Origin: Enterobacteriaceae bacterium UBA3516 | GTDB taxonomy: Bacteria; Pseudomonadota; Gammaproteobacteria; Enterobacterales; Enterobacteriaceae | Direction of reading: 5' to 3' | Length of the DNA stretch: 18,742 nt | Assembly (NCBI GenBank): GCA_002377245.1 | Contig: DFPL01000341.1 | Location: 1-18,742, forward strand | Shown here: piece by piece, positions 10,950 through 18,742 of the stretch | How the letters are laid out: the number at the start of each line of letters is the position of its first letter | Numbering within the stretch: position 1 is the first letter of the stretch | Program-made: the position numbers and the translations under genes | Notes under the pieces: generated by a model | Database searches by the model: none | What the model saw: only the letters and a program-made list of their open reading frames with translations | What the model was told of the DNA's origin: nothing

Positions 10950-11507
10950 ATGAAAATCATATTGATAAGGGACGGGAAACCAGATATTGAAACCGACCGC
11001 AAATGCACTGCGGATAAAATGGCAAAATGGATTGCCGCGTATGATCACAGTGAAGTCCGTGAAAACCCGCCTGCGGCATTAGTCAATTTACTCTCAATGC
11101 ATCGCTCTCTTTCGGTCGCCAGTCCCTTACCCAGAGCCATCACCTCACTAAACAAACTGGGAATTGAGCCCGCGGTTATTGATCCTGATTTCAGGGAAGC
11201 GCAATTACCGTTGATCAATCTGCTCGGGCTGACATTATCACCTTTAACCTACGCGTTCTGGTTACGGATACTTTGGCTTGCAGGATGTTCCGCAAAGGTT
11301 GAATCACGCTCCCTGGCGCAAAAGCGTGCGGCACAGGCGGCAGGCAAACTCATTAAGCTTGCGGAAAATAACCAAACCGTACTGCTGATGGGGCACGGCA
11401 TCTTCAACCGCATGTTGGGCGCGAGATTAGAAAAGGAAGGCTTTAGCGCGACCGGGAAAACGGGCAAAGGCTACTGGCATGCCGTTACCTACGAAAAAAG
11501 TTATTAG
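10950..11507 (+). CDS. Histidine-phosphatase-fold protein with altered catalytic motif (RDG for RHG)
   Basis: A 185-residue protein of the phosphoglycerate-mutase-like histidine phosphatase superfamily. The N-terminal MKIILIRDGKPDIETDR matches the usual LIRHGxP opening, but the phosphate-accepting His is Asp (GAC for CAC, a single base). The second signature, LLMGHGIFNRML, keeps its catalytic-site His near residue 150. A conserved-looking SPLPRAITS (Arg of the phosphate pocket) is also present, and a hydrophobic stretch LTYAFWLRILWLAG lies in the middle. If the sequence is right, classic phosphoenzyme chemistry should be lost, leaving a binding role or a decaying gene. ATG 10950 is preferred over GTG 10941 because it begins exactly at the family N terminus; no strong Shine-Dalgarno sequence is visible. 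It may have travelled with the Rhs region, as its neighbours on both sides are broken. Confidence 0.75.
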   Translation: MKIILIRDGKPDIETDRKCTADKMAKWIAAYDHSEVRENPPAALVNLLSMHRSLSVASPLPRAITSLNKLGIEPAVIDPDFREAQLPLINLLGLTLSPLTYAFWLRILWLAGCSAKVESRSLAQKRAAQAAGKLIKLAENNQTVLLMGHGIFNRMLGARLEKEGFSATGKTGKGYWHAVTYEKSY

Positions 11508-11527
11508 GCCTGGACAGAGACCAATGA

Positions 11528-11810
11528 ATATCTCTTAGCCCCAGCAAAGACATCGGTTATGCCGGGATGGACAAAGATGACTATGCCGAAAATTACCGGG
11601 ATCTCGCCGGCAAAGTAACGGAAGTGAAGCTCAGTCAATCCTCCGCAGAGGTGAGCAAAAGCGAGCGTGCCATGCTGAAGAGGAAACTGGCATGTTGTGA
11701 TCGCATGCCCCATGGGGCACATGGTTGAAGGCGCAGAGCACGACCATATCAACGGGGTTCAGTCGCAGGTGGTTGAGCACGTCGTGAACGTGTTCACACA
11801 TTTCCACTAA
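11528..11810 (+). pseudogene. Frameshifted gene of unknown function
   Basis: Two open stretches in different frames read as one protein. The first, from 11528, gives SPSKDIGYAGMDKDDYAENY and later AEVSKSERAMLKRKL up to about 11690. The second, from about 11695, gives VVIACPMGHMVEGAEHDH and ends VVEHVVNVFTHFH at the TAA of 11808-11810. Joining them needs removal of 4 nt (GCAT) near 11690, giving KRKL-VVIACPMG. No start codon with a Shine-Dalgarno sequence is visible, and a TGA lies at 11525-11527, so the 5' part is probably missing too. The His-rich end does not match a family I know. Its place beside T6SS genes suggests, but does not show, a secretion-related origin. Confidence 0.5.
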
Positions 11811-12188
11811 GCGCGATGAATTTTCTTTTTGGCAGGGTTGCCTGGGGGCCTCGGGTAACGATGCTTACAATCTGCTATTTTTCCCGCCATTATAAGACCT
11901 TATCTGATAGCCCGCCGATGATATATTTTCCTCGTTCTACGCTTATTTGCGTTAAGTAAATCTATCTCCTCAATTGACCCTAAATTACAGCTTTTATTAC
12001 ACGATTACATATCTTGACATAGATGTTACTAATCGGTAATTATTACGTAAAGCAATAAGTTTATTCTTATTTCCAGCTCGTTATTCCGGCCGCCCCATTT
12101 ATTAACTCACTGTTATGTCGGGATAACATGAGAAAAATTATGATCAGCGGGTCTTTTAATCTTTCTTAAATAAAGGGCTCTTCAGGAA
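11811..12188. other. 378-nt AT-rich intergenic region ahead of the type I secretion operon
   Basis: No convincing gene is found on either strand. The DNA is markedly more AT-rich than the operon it precedes, which fits a regulated, possibly H-NS-bound control region. It contains a candidate promoter (12014-12043) and a 13-codon open stretch at 12128-12169. No clear terminator is seen for the genes to the left. Confidence 0.5.
12014..12043 (+). promoter_or_regulatory. Candidate sigma-70 promoter for the type I secretion operon
   Basis: A perfect -35 TTGACA lies at 12014-12019, with AATTAT (4 of 6 consensus bases) 18 nt later at 12038-12043. It is in the AT-rich gap, ~145 nt ahead of the first secretion gene. 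The long leader and weak -10 suggest activator or silencer control. Confidence 0.4.
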
Positions 12189-13547
12189 ATGGGGATTCTT
12201 TCAGGTCGACACGGTTTTTACATCCTCCCTGCAATTATACTTTCTTTACCCTTTGTCATTTCTGTGACGACGGCTCAGGCGAGGGCGCCTTCGTCCTCCA
12301 CGCACTCTGTTTCTACCGATACCTCAGCGGGCGGTTTGTTTGCCGCACTGCGAAGCACCATGCTCCGTCACCCTGGTCTCGCCAGTCAGCAGGCGCTTCT
12401 GCGTTCCAAAGAGGCCAGCGCCGACAGTGCTCGCGCGGCACGTTTGCCAACGCTTGGCGCCAGCGCGGGGACGGGGCAAATTTCAGGTTACAATGATTCC
12501 AGTACGACCACGCTGAGCGTATCGCAACCGTTATGGGCTTTTGGGCGTATCGACAGTGCCATTGACTACGCTGACAACGACACCCTTGCTCAGCAAGCCA
12601 CGGCCTGGGCAACGCGTCGTCAATTGCTGGAAGAGACCGCAGTGGCCTATGCGAATGTGCAGGGGGTGCGCGAGCGTCTTACCGTTGCTGAGTCTAATGT
12701 TAACAACCATCAGGCATTGCAGGAACAGATCCAGCGCCGTGCGCAGGGAGGACTGGCTTCTTCGGCTGATGTCAGCCTGGCGAAGGCCCGACTGTTACAG
12801 GCGCGGGCCTCATTCGAACAGGCCAAATCGGACCTGCTTACCGCCGAATCCACGCTGTTGTCCTTAACTCAGGAGCCTGTCGCAAGCGAACAGCCGATTC
12901 CTGGCAACATCCTTAAACTGCCTGCCGATAAGTCTATACAGGAACAAATTCTTGCGCAGAGTGCGACCGTGCGCGCACGCGAAGCGGCGGTGACGCTTGC
13001 CGAAACCGATGTGGAACGTCAGCGTACCTCATCGCTGCCGACCGTCTCCCTGCAAGCCTCCCGCAATGACTACTCCGGTATCCCCAACCAGAGAAATAAC
13101 AATACGATCAATATTGTTGTGAGCGGCAGTATGGAGGGGTTGGGGCTGGTTTCTCGCGGCCTCCAGAACGCGGCACTGGAACGCGTGGAGGCGGCACGAC
13201 AGGATCTGGCCCAACAACGCCACAGTGAAGATATCCAGACCCGCCAGTTGCTTGATCAGCGTGATGCTAACCAGACGCTGCTGGCCGGTTATGAGCAGTC
13301 TGTCATTGAACTCAGCGGCACGCTGGCATCGTTCCGCCGCCAGTACGAATCCGGCTACAAGAGCTGGCTGGATGTCCTCAACGCCGTGCGTGAATTAACC
13401 GAACAACAACAAGCGCTGGTATCGGTGCGATCGGCATGGCGGGTCGATTGCCTGCGCCTGGCCGCACGCACGGGCCGTATGGACGATATCACTGGCGCCC
13501 AGCCCACGGGCACACAATTAGCTAACACGTCTGCGAGCCAACCCTGA
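12189..13547 (+). CDS. TolC/LapE-like outer-membrane factor of a type I secretion system
   Basis: A 452-residue outer-membrane efflux protein. Residues 1-31 form a signal peptide (hydrophobic IILSLPFVISV, then cleavage after AQA). Two OEP repeats follow. The first contains TTLSVSQPLWAFGRIDSAID and a long coiled helix (ETAVAYANVQGVRERLTVAE) with QRRAQGGLASSADVSLAKAR; the second ends with RRQYESGYKSWLDVLNAVRE. This is the alpha-barrel/beta-barrel plan by which TolC proteins form a trimeric duct through periplasm and outer membrane. It is dedicated to the exporter encoded next: its stop overlaps that gene's ATG by one base (TGATG). The start at ATG 12189 gives a good signal peptide; AAGGG at 12173-12177 is 11 nt upstream, a somewhat long but usable spacing. 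Confidence 0.88.
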   Translation: MGILSGRHGFYILPAIILSLPFVISVTTAQARAPSSSTHSVSTDTSAGGLFAALRSTMLRHPGLASQQALLRSKEASADSARAARLPTLGASAGTGQISGYNDSSTTTLSVSQPLWAFGRIDSAIDYADNDTLAQQATAWATRRQLLEETAVAYANVQGVRERLTVAESNVNNHQALQEQIQRRAQGGLASSADVSLAKARLLQARASFEQAKSDLLTAESTLLSLTQEPVASEQPIPGNILKLPADKSIQEQILAQSATVRAREAAVTLAETDVERQRTSSLPTVSLQASRNDYSGIPNQRNNNTINIVVSGSMEGLGLVSRGLQNAALERVEAARQDLAQQRHSEDIQTRQLLDQRDANQTLLAGYEQSVIELSGTLASFRRQYESGYKSWLDVLNAVRELTEQQQALVSVRSAWRVDCLRLAARTGRMDDITGAQPTGTQLANTSASQP

Positions 13548-15772
13548 TGATACCTGTTCCTCTCCCTGAATTACTGGCCTTGCTGGACAAGCTGCACGCC
13601 CCGGTGAATAAAGCGGCATTAACGCAGGCGTATGCGCGTGCGCAGACCGTACCTCCGGTGAACGATCGCCCACAGGATCATGTACGCGGTTTACTGTCGG
13701 ACGCGGGCATGAAAGATGTCCGGCTGGCATTACTTCCCTGGCGGCGTTTTGATCCCCGCCATCTCCCGGCACTGATGTGGCACGACCAGACATGGTGGCT
13801 GGCCGAACGACACAATGAGGGAGGAAAAACCGATACCCTGACGCTGACGCGTGAAGGTGCTGAATCCCGAACGCTGCCGGTCGACGATATTGTGACCGGC
13901 GCGCCGGGTTCGGCTGCGGGTGACGAAACGGCTGTACTCTGGTTCAGCCTGGCTTCACCGGTTCAGTCAGAAAATCTCTCTGAGAGCGAAAATCCGGCCA
14001 TGCGCCTGGTCTGGCGAGAACTGTTGCGCGACCGTAGCTGGGTGTACCGGGTCGTCGCTGCCACGCTGCTGGTGAACATCCTGGCCATTCCCACATCGCT
14101 CTTCGCGATGCAGGTCTACGACCGTGTGGTTCCCACCCTGGCATGGGCGACACTAACCACGCTGGTCGTCGGGATGGTGCTGGTTGTGGGGCTGGACTGG
14201 CTGCTCAAAACACTGCGCGCCCACATCATGGACAGCGTTGCCAGCAGTGTGGATAAACGCCTTTCCCAGCATGTCTATGAACACTTGCTGCACCTGCAAC
14301 TTGACCAGCAGCCCGGCAGTCTGGGCACCCTGGCCGCGCAGGTAGGGGCGCTGGATTCGGTACGGCAGGTTTTCTCTGCCGGTCTGGTCTTCGGCATCGT
14401 GGATCTGCCATTTGCATTACTGTTCATCGGGCTTATCGGTTTGATCGGTGGGCCCGTAGGCTGGGTTTACCTCGGTATGCTGCCTGTCGCGCTGGCGCTT
14501 GGCCTGTACACCCGCATGCGCTTGCGCCGTCTTACACGCCAACAGATGCTGCGCAGCAATGAGCGTCTGGGCCTGTTAGTGGACAGTATTCGCGGGGCTG
14601 AGACTATGCGCGCCAGTCATGCTGGCTGGCGTTTTGCACAAGACTGGCAGACGCTCAGTCACTCCATCGCGGGCTACAGCATTCAGCAAAAATCGCTCAG
14701 CCAGTTCTGTACCAACACGACCGGCAGTCTGTCGACGCTGGCCTATGTCATGGGGATTGTGGTGGGCGTCTGGGGCGTAGAGGCCGGATATTTGACCACC
14801 GGAGGCATGGTTGCGTGCAGTATTCTGGGCGGGCGCGTCATCGGGCCAGTGAGCCAGGGCGTGCAGTACCTGATGCAGTGGCAGCAGGTCAAAGAAGCGC
14901 TGGATATGGTGAACAACCTGCTGCGCAAACCTGGGGAGCGCCGCCCCGGGCAGACCCTGTTGTTGCCCGATCGCCTGCCAGAACATATTGGTGTAGAAAA
15001 GCTGCGCTTCGCCTTTCCGCAGTCTCCGGTACAACAACTCAATATTCCCGCACTCAATTTTCACGCCGGTGAACGCGTTCTGCTGTTAGGGCCCGTTGGC
15101 GGCGGTAAATCGACGTTGCTGAAGATCCTGGCCGGGCTGTATCGCCCCGGTGAGGGCCGCGTGCGCCTGGGCGATGCCGATTTGTGGGAGATTGACCCCC
15201 AACTGGTTAGTGCTCAGATTGGCTATCTGCCACAAGCCGTACAGCTCTTCAAAGGTACGCTCAGAAGCAATTTGATGCTCGCAGGCGCAGTCAGCGACTC
15301 CACGCTGACGGAGGTAGCCCGCGATCTGGCGCTGGATCAGGTGGCTGCCAGTAATCCGCTGGGTATGGATATGGCTATCAGCGAAGGGGGGTCGGGTCTC
15401 TCTGGCGGTCAGCGCCAACTGGTTGGCCTGGCACGTGTACTGATGGCCCGTCCACGTATCTGGCTTCTGGATGAACCGACGGCCTCGCTTGATGGCGAAG
15501 CAGAGAGCCGTGTCTGGAAAGCATTACAAGCCAGGCTGCAGCCAGAAGATATCCTCATCGTCGCCACACACCGTCCAATGGCGGCCATTAATTTTGCTAC
15601 CCGCGTGCTGGTCGTGCAGGAAGGGAGCGTCGTACGCGATGGCCCTCCAGACAAGGTGATGCCAGGACTGATGGCCCGTGCCGCTAGCCCGAGGCCCACC
15701 GTTGACGTCACGAACGTAAAAACACGCATGCCAGAAGCATCACATTCAGCAGGAGTCGTCCATGGCCGTTGA
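13547..15772 (+). CDS. Type I secretion ABC exporter (permease/ATPase, HlyB/LapB-like)
   Basis: A 741-residue half-transporter of the inner membrane. Residues 1-~130 form a C39-like domain without any Cys, so it is a substrate-docking domain and not a peptidase, as in exporters of RTX proteins and large adhesins. Membrane segments follow (~165-190, 200-220, 280-325, 395-430). The ATPase domain has Walker A GPVGGGKST at 515-523, signature LSGGQ at 618-622, Walker B IWLLDEP from 638 and the switch His675. It should form a dimer that powers one-step export through the HlyD-like adaptor and the TolC-like duct encoded on either side. The C terminus extends past the ATPase by a low-complexity tail, and the gene overlaps the next by 11 nt, so the three are co-translated. 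Confidence 0.92.
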   Translation: MIPVPLPELLALLDKLHAPVNKAALTQAYARAQTVPPVNDRPQDHVRGLLSDAGMKDVRLALLPWRRFDPRHLPALMWHDQTWWLAERHNEGGKTDTLTLTREGAESRTLPVDDIVTGAPGSAAGDETAVLWFSLASPVQSENLSESENPAMRLVWRELLRDRSWVYRVVAATLLVNILAIPTSLFAMQVYDRVVPTLAWATLTTLVVGMVLVVGLDWLLKTLRAHIMDSVASSVDKRLSQHVYEHLLHLQLDQQPGSLGTLAAQVGALDSVRQVFSAGLVFGIVDLPFALLFIGLIGLIGGPVGWVYLGMLPVALALGLYTRMRLRRLTRQQMLRSNERLGLLVDSIRGAETMRASHAGWRFAQDWQTLSHSIAGYSIQQKSLSQFCTNTTGSLSTLAYVMGIVVGVWGVEAGYLTTGGMVACSILGGRVIGPVSQGVQYLMQWQQVKEALDMVNNLLRKPGERRPGQTLLLPDRLPEHIGVEKLRFAFPQSPVQQLNIPALNFHAGERVLLLGPVGGGKSTLLKILAGLYRPGEGRVRLGDADLWEIDPQLVSAQIGYLPQAVQLFKGTLRSNLMLAGAVSDSTLTEVARDLALDQVAASNPLGMDMAISEGGSGLSGGQRQLVGLARVLMARPRIWLLDEPTASLDGEAESRVWKALQARLQPEDILIVATHRPMAAINFATRVLVVQEGSVVRDGPPDKVMPGLMARAASPRPTVDVTNVKTRMPEASHSAGVVHGR

Positions 15773-17012
15773 ACTGTTTGACGATGAAGTCGCTGATGCC
15801 GCGCGCGTGCATCGGCTGGAAAACTACCACCGTAGCCGACTCTCAGCCGGGCTTATCTGGAGCATCGTTGCGCTGGTGCTGGGTTTTGTCATATGGGCGA
15901 TGTCTTTTCACATTGATGAAGTCGCACGGGCACACGGTGAAGTTATCGCCAGCAGCCGGGTGCAGATAATCCAGACCGTGGACGGCGGTGTCCTTTCCGA
16001 GCTGCGTGTCAAAGAGGGTGATCATGTTAAAGCGGGGCAGATTCTGGCTCGCCTCGATCCAACCCGCGTTGAGGCAGCAGCGGGTGAAGTGGACGCGCGC
16101 ATCGCCGGTCTCAGGGCGCGTATTGCCCGACTTCGCGCAGAATCAACGGGGCAGTCCGCTCCCCAGTTCCCCTCCGATCCCGGCCCGGCATTGCGCGAGC
16201 AGGCAGACATTGAACGCGCGCTGTTTGTGCAACGCCGTCAGAGTCTGAAGGAGGATATTACCGCGCTGCAGACCGCCGTGAATTTAGCCAATCAGAAGCT
16301 CAGCCTGGTGAACGGGCTTGAACGTTCTGGCGATGTTAGCGCCAGTGAGCGGCTTAACGCACAGCGCGAGCTTAATGAGGCTCAGGCCCGCCTGCTTGGT
16401 CGGCGCAATAAGTTTTTGGATGACGCGCGAGCCGATCTCACCAAGGCGGAAGATGACCTGGGCCAGACATTGCAGCAGATGGCCGGTCGTCGCCAGCAGG
16501 TGCACGATACCGTGTTTACAGCCATGGGGCCGGGGATAGTCAAAAACGTCCGCGTCACCACGCTGGGTGGGGTATTGCGTGCCGGTGATGAGATTATGCA
16601 GATCGTCCCGTCAGATGATGCCCTCATCATTGAGGCCAAGGTTCTGCCTGCTGATATTGCCCGCGTTCAGGTTGGACTGCCGGCCACGGTGCGCCTCGAT
16701 CCCTTCGATTACACCATTTATGGCGCATTGCAGGGGGAGGTGATTTATGTGTCGGCCGACACCCTTAAGGAAAACACACAACGTGGTGAGGAAATTTACT
16801 ACCGCGTCCATGTTCGTTTGAAAAGCCATGCAGAAGGTCTGGCAGGCCGTCAGGAAGAGGGGCAGTTTGTGCGCAGCACGACCGGTCGCCAGCTTGACAT
16901 CCTGCCGGGCATGACCTCTCAGCTCGATATCCGTACCGGCGATCGCACGCTGATGGACTTTTTACTTAAACCTTTGCGTAAAACACTTAGTGAATCATTC
17001 CAGGAGCGATGA
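15762..17012 (+). CDS. HlyD-family periplasmic adaptor of the type I secretion system
   Basis: A 416-residue membrane fusion protein. It has a short cytoplasmic head, one membrane segment at ~31-49 (LIWSIVALVLGFVIWAMSF), a split lipoyl-like domain (VQIIQTVDGGVLSELRVKEG then GDHVKAGQILARLDPT), a long coiled-coil hairpin from ~105 to 240 rich in Arg/Ala/Glu heptads, and a C-terminal beta-barrel part ending near the ILPGMTSQLDIRTGDRTLMD segment that is typical of HlyD proteins. It links the ABC exporter to the TolC-like duct. AGGAG at 15751-15755 lies 6 nt before the ATG, inside the end of the exporter gene. The stop is 60 nt before the adhesin start. Confidence 0.92.
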   Translation: MAVELFDDEVADAARVHRLENYHRSRLSAGLIWSIVALVLGFVIWAMSFHIDEVARAHGEVIASSRVQIIQTVDGGVLSELRVKEGDHVKAGQILARLDPTRVEAAAGEVDARIAGLRARIARLRAESTGQSAPQFPSDPGPALREQADIERALFVQRRQSLKEDITALQTAVNLANQKLSLVNGLERSGDVSASERLNAQRELNEAQARLLGRRNKFLDDARADLTKAEDDLGQTLQQMAGRRQQVHDTVFTAMGPGIVKNVRVTTLGGVLRAGDEIMQIVPSDDALIIEAKVLPADIARVQVGLPATVRLDPFDYTIYGALQGEVIYVSADTLKENTQRGEEIYYRVHVRLKSHAEGLAGRQEEGQFVRSTTGRQLDILPGMTSQLDIRTGDRTLMDFLLKPLRKTLSESFQER

Positions 17013-17072
17013 CACCTCAGGTGGTCGTTGCAACTCGATTTACCTGTTCGCCCCAAATGGAGATAACACATA

Positions 17073-18742
17073 ATGAAACCCGAGACCCAAATGACGCCAC
17101 GCCAATATACGCTCAGTACCGGTAAAAGCCGCATCTCTCTGCAGGCCGGGCAGAATAATATTCACAAGGCCGCACCGGGTGAAACGTACCGGGTGCTCAA
17201 ACGCAAGGGCGAAAACGATCAGGAAAAACTGGCCGATGACGTTGTGGCTTCGCGTCATGGGCAGGATCTGCAACTGGATTATGCCGATGGCACCACGTTG
17301 ACCCTGCAAGACTGGTATACGCAAAGCGATACCAGCGTAACCCTGCCTGCTGATGGCGCCTCTACCCAGGTGATGACCCCCGGTAGCACCGAAGGGGCGG
17401 CGTTGGCCGATGGTAGCCATGTTATTTATGCGCACGGTTCTCCGGACGCGCTGGCCAGCATGACCTCAGGCCACCCTGGACTGGAAGGTATCTTAGCTGG
17501 CCTGCAGGATGGCTCGGTAGTGACTGGCCATCCGGTAACCTATCTCCCGCAATCTCATTCTTACGCGGGCTACCTCGCCGGCGCCCTCGGACTGGGTGGC
17601 GTGGTCGGGGTTGCAGTGGCAAGTGCCAACAAAGGCCATGACAATGGCGGCAAGCACGATAACGGTGGGGGAGAAGCCACTGTAGAGAATTCCGTCCAGC
17701 TTAACTTTGTCGGTGGCCCGGCGCTCAGCAGTAACGATTTGAAAGTAGAGATTTATCAGGCCGACGGTAAAACGCTGATTGGCACGGGGAGTTTGGGGGC
17801 CGATGGCTCGGTCACCCTGTCCGCTGGCAGTTACAGCGGCGTGGTTATTGTGAAACTGGTCAACAGCGGCGGCGCCGCTGATTACATGGACGAAGCCACA
17901 GGCGCGGGTAAAGACCTCTCCGCTCAGCTCTGGAGCATGGGGGTTATCTCTGGAAACAACAGTACCCTTGTGCTCAATATCAACGTGTTGACCACGCTCG
18001 CCTATACCAAGGCTCAGGAAGCCCTCGGCGGCACGGCTCACAATCCCGCCACCCTGAGCGCGACGCAGGTGGCCGATACGGCCGCTGCCATCAGCAGCCT
18101 GTTTGGCGTAGATAACATTCTGAACACGACGGTCACCGCCACCAATGGCGGCAGTTTTAATGCTGCCGATGGCCTGAGTGCTGGTGAAAAATACGGTCTC
18201 CTGCTGGCTGCCTTCTCCGGTGCGGAAGCCAACGCCGGTGCGACCACCCAGACTATTCTGGACACCGTGGCTGCCGGTATCACACTCGGCAGCAGTAACA
18301 ATCTGTCTGAGGGGGCGCAGTCGTTACTGATTAAGGGCGCCGCGACCGCCAGTGATGCATCCGGCGGCCTCAGCCTTATTATTGATACGCACGCGCCTGT
18401 CTTTAGCAGCGCCACGACGGCCAATGTGAATGAGAACATCGGCGCAGGCAAGGTGGTCTGGACGGCTGTCGCTACCGACCCTAGCCAATTCAGCTATAGC
18501 CTGGGCACGAATGGTGACAGCGCACTGTTCAGCATTAATCCCTCCACCGGTGCGGTCACGCTGACCGGTAACCCGGATTTTGAAACTAAAGCCAGCTACA
18601 GCTTTACCGTTGTGGCCACCGATGCAGCGGGCAATGCCAGCAGCCAGACGGTCACACTGGCGGTTAATAACCTCGATGAGGTCGCCCCGACCATCACCAG
18701 CGGCGCCACGGCCACGGCAATCAATGAAAACAGCGGCGCGGG
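17073..18742 (+). CDS. BapA-like giant type I-secreted adhesin, N-terminal part
   Basis: An open frame of at least 556 codons that leaves the window. Residues 1-~165 (opening TPRQYTLSTGKSRISLQAGQ) match the prefix found at the N terminus of BapA-type biofilm adhesins, with a Gly/Ala-rich hydrophobic stretch at ~170-190 (AGYLAGALGLGGVVGVAVAS) and a short His/Gly/Asn linker. Residues ~205-435 form beta-rich domains. From 441 a cadherin-like repeat starts at APVF and contains VNENIGAG, DFETKASYSFTVVATDAAGN; the next begins at APTI (538), a 97-residue period. Such proteins are exported by the type I system, stay at the cell surface and mediate adhesion and biofilm growth. I see no clear LapG-type di-alanine cleavage site in this part. 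GGAG at 17059-17062 is 10 nt before ATG 17073. Confidence 0.85.
   Translation, partial: MKPETQMTPRQYTLSTGKSRISLQAGQNNIHKAAPGETYRVLKRKGENDQEKLADDVVASRHGQDLQLDYADGTTLTLQDWYTQSDTSVTLPADGASTQVMTPGSTEGAALADGSHVIYAHGSPDALASMTSGHPGLEGILAGLQDGSVVTGHPVTYLPQSHSYAGYLAGALGLGGVVGVAVASANKGHDNGGKHDNGGGEATVENSVQLNFVGGPALSSNDLKVEIYQADGKTLIGTGSLGADGSVTLSAGSYSGVVIVKLVNSGGAADYMDEATGAGKDLSAQLWSMGVISGNNSTLVLNINVLTTLAYTKAQEALGGTAHNPATLSATQVADTAAAISSLFGVDNILNTTVTATNGGSFNAADGLSAGEKYGLLLAAFSGAEANAGATTQTILDTVAAGITLGSSNNLSEGAQSLLIKGAATASDASGGLSLIIDTHAPVFSSATTANVNENIGAGKVVWTAVATDPSQFSYSLGTNGDSALFSINPSTGAVTLTGNPDFETKASYSFTVVATDAAGNASSQTVTLAVNNLDEVAPTITSGATATAINENSGA

Noticed and set aside
10793..10990. 65-codon plus-strand open frame
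   Set aside because: It crosses the rhs scrap in the wrong frame and runs into the phosphatase gene; there is no Shine-Dalgarno sequence and no coherent protein.
11504..11752. Minus-strand 82-codon frame
   Set aside because: It lies opposite the broken plus-strand gene whose joined frames read better, and it has no ribosome site.
17013..17030. Palindrome CACCTCAGGTG between adaptor and adhesin genes
   Set aside because: The arms are separated by one base, so no hairpin can form, and no T-run follows; it could be a chance palindrome.

Overview
This 18.7 kb window looks like the chromosome of a Gram-negative enterobacterium (Enterobacter or a close relative). That assignment is an inference from gene families and from codon and base usage; the sequence contains no taxonomic marker. 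It holds two unrelated surface-warfare or surface-attachment loci separated by a short region of broken and orphan genes.

Region 1 (1-5462) is a type VI secretion effector operon. It contains the 3' end of a vgrG spike gene, an EagR/DcrB-type chaperone gene, and a full-length rhs gene. The Rhs protein has N-terminal membrane segments, PAAR-like motifs, a long YD-repeat shell and a C-terminal GIY-YIG nuclease toxin. Its immunity gene follows, with a 1-nt stop/start overlap.

Region 2 (5463-10838) is a tandem archive of orphan Rhs C-terminal cassettes. Each cassette carries a promoterless 3' piece of the rhs core joined to a toxin tip and an immunity gene, and most end with an intrinsic terminator. 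Orphan 1 has a tip resembling polymorphic toxin type 24. Orphan 2 has a second allele of the same GIY-YIG toxin with a matching second allele of its immunity protein. Orphan 3 has a small His-rich tip and is frameshifted by one base. A further lone immunity-like gene and a 47-nt rhs scrap follow. The retained core block begins at bases equivalent to 3630, 3717 and 4310 of the full gene in successive cassettes, so it shortens with distance. The terminators are followed by repeated copies of the tail of one minus-strand gene, which marks the cassette boundaries. The toxin tips and immunity genes are visibly AT-rich and the core is GC-rich, the usual signature of exchanged tips on a conserved scaffold.

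Region 3 (10839-12188) has a small histidine-phosphatase-fold gene whose catalytic RHG motif reads RDG, a frameshifted unknown gene, and a 378-nt AT-rich intergenic region that probably carries the promoter for the next operon.

Region 4 (12189-18742) is a type I secretion operon. It encodes a TolC/LapE-like outer-membrane factor, an HlyB/LapB-like ABC exporter, an HlyD-like adaptor, and the first 556 codons of a giant BapA-like adhesin with cadherin-like repeats that runs off the window. The three transporter genes overlap or abut and the adhesin starts 60 nt later, so the transporter very probably exports this adhesin.
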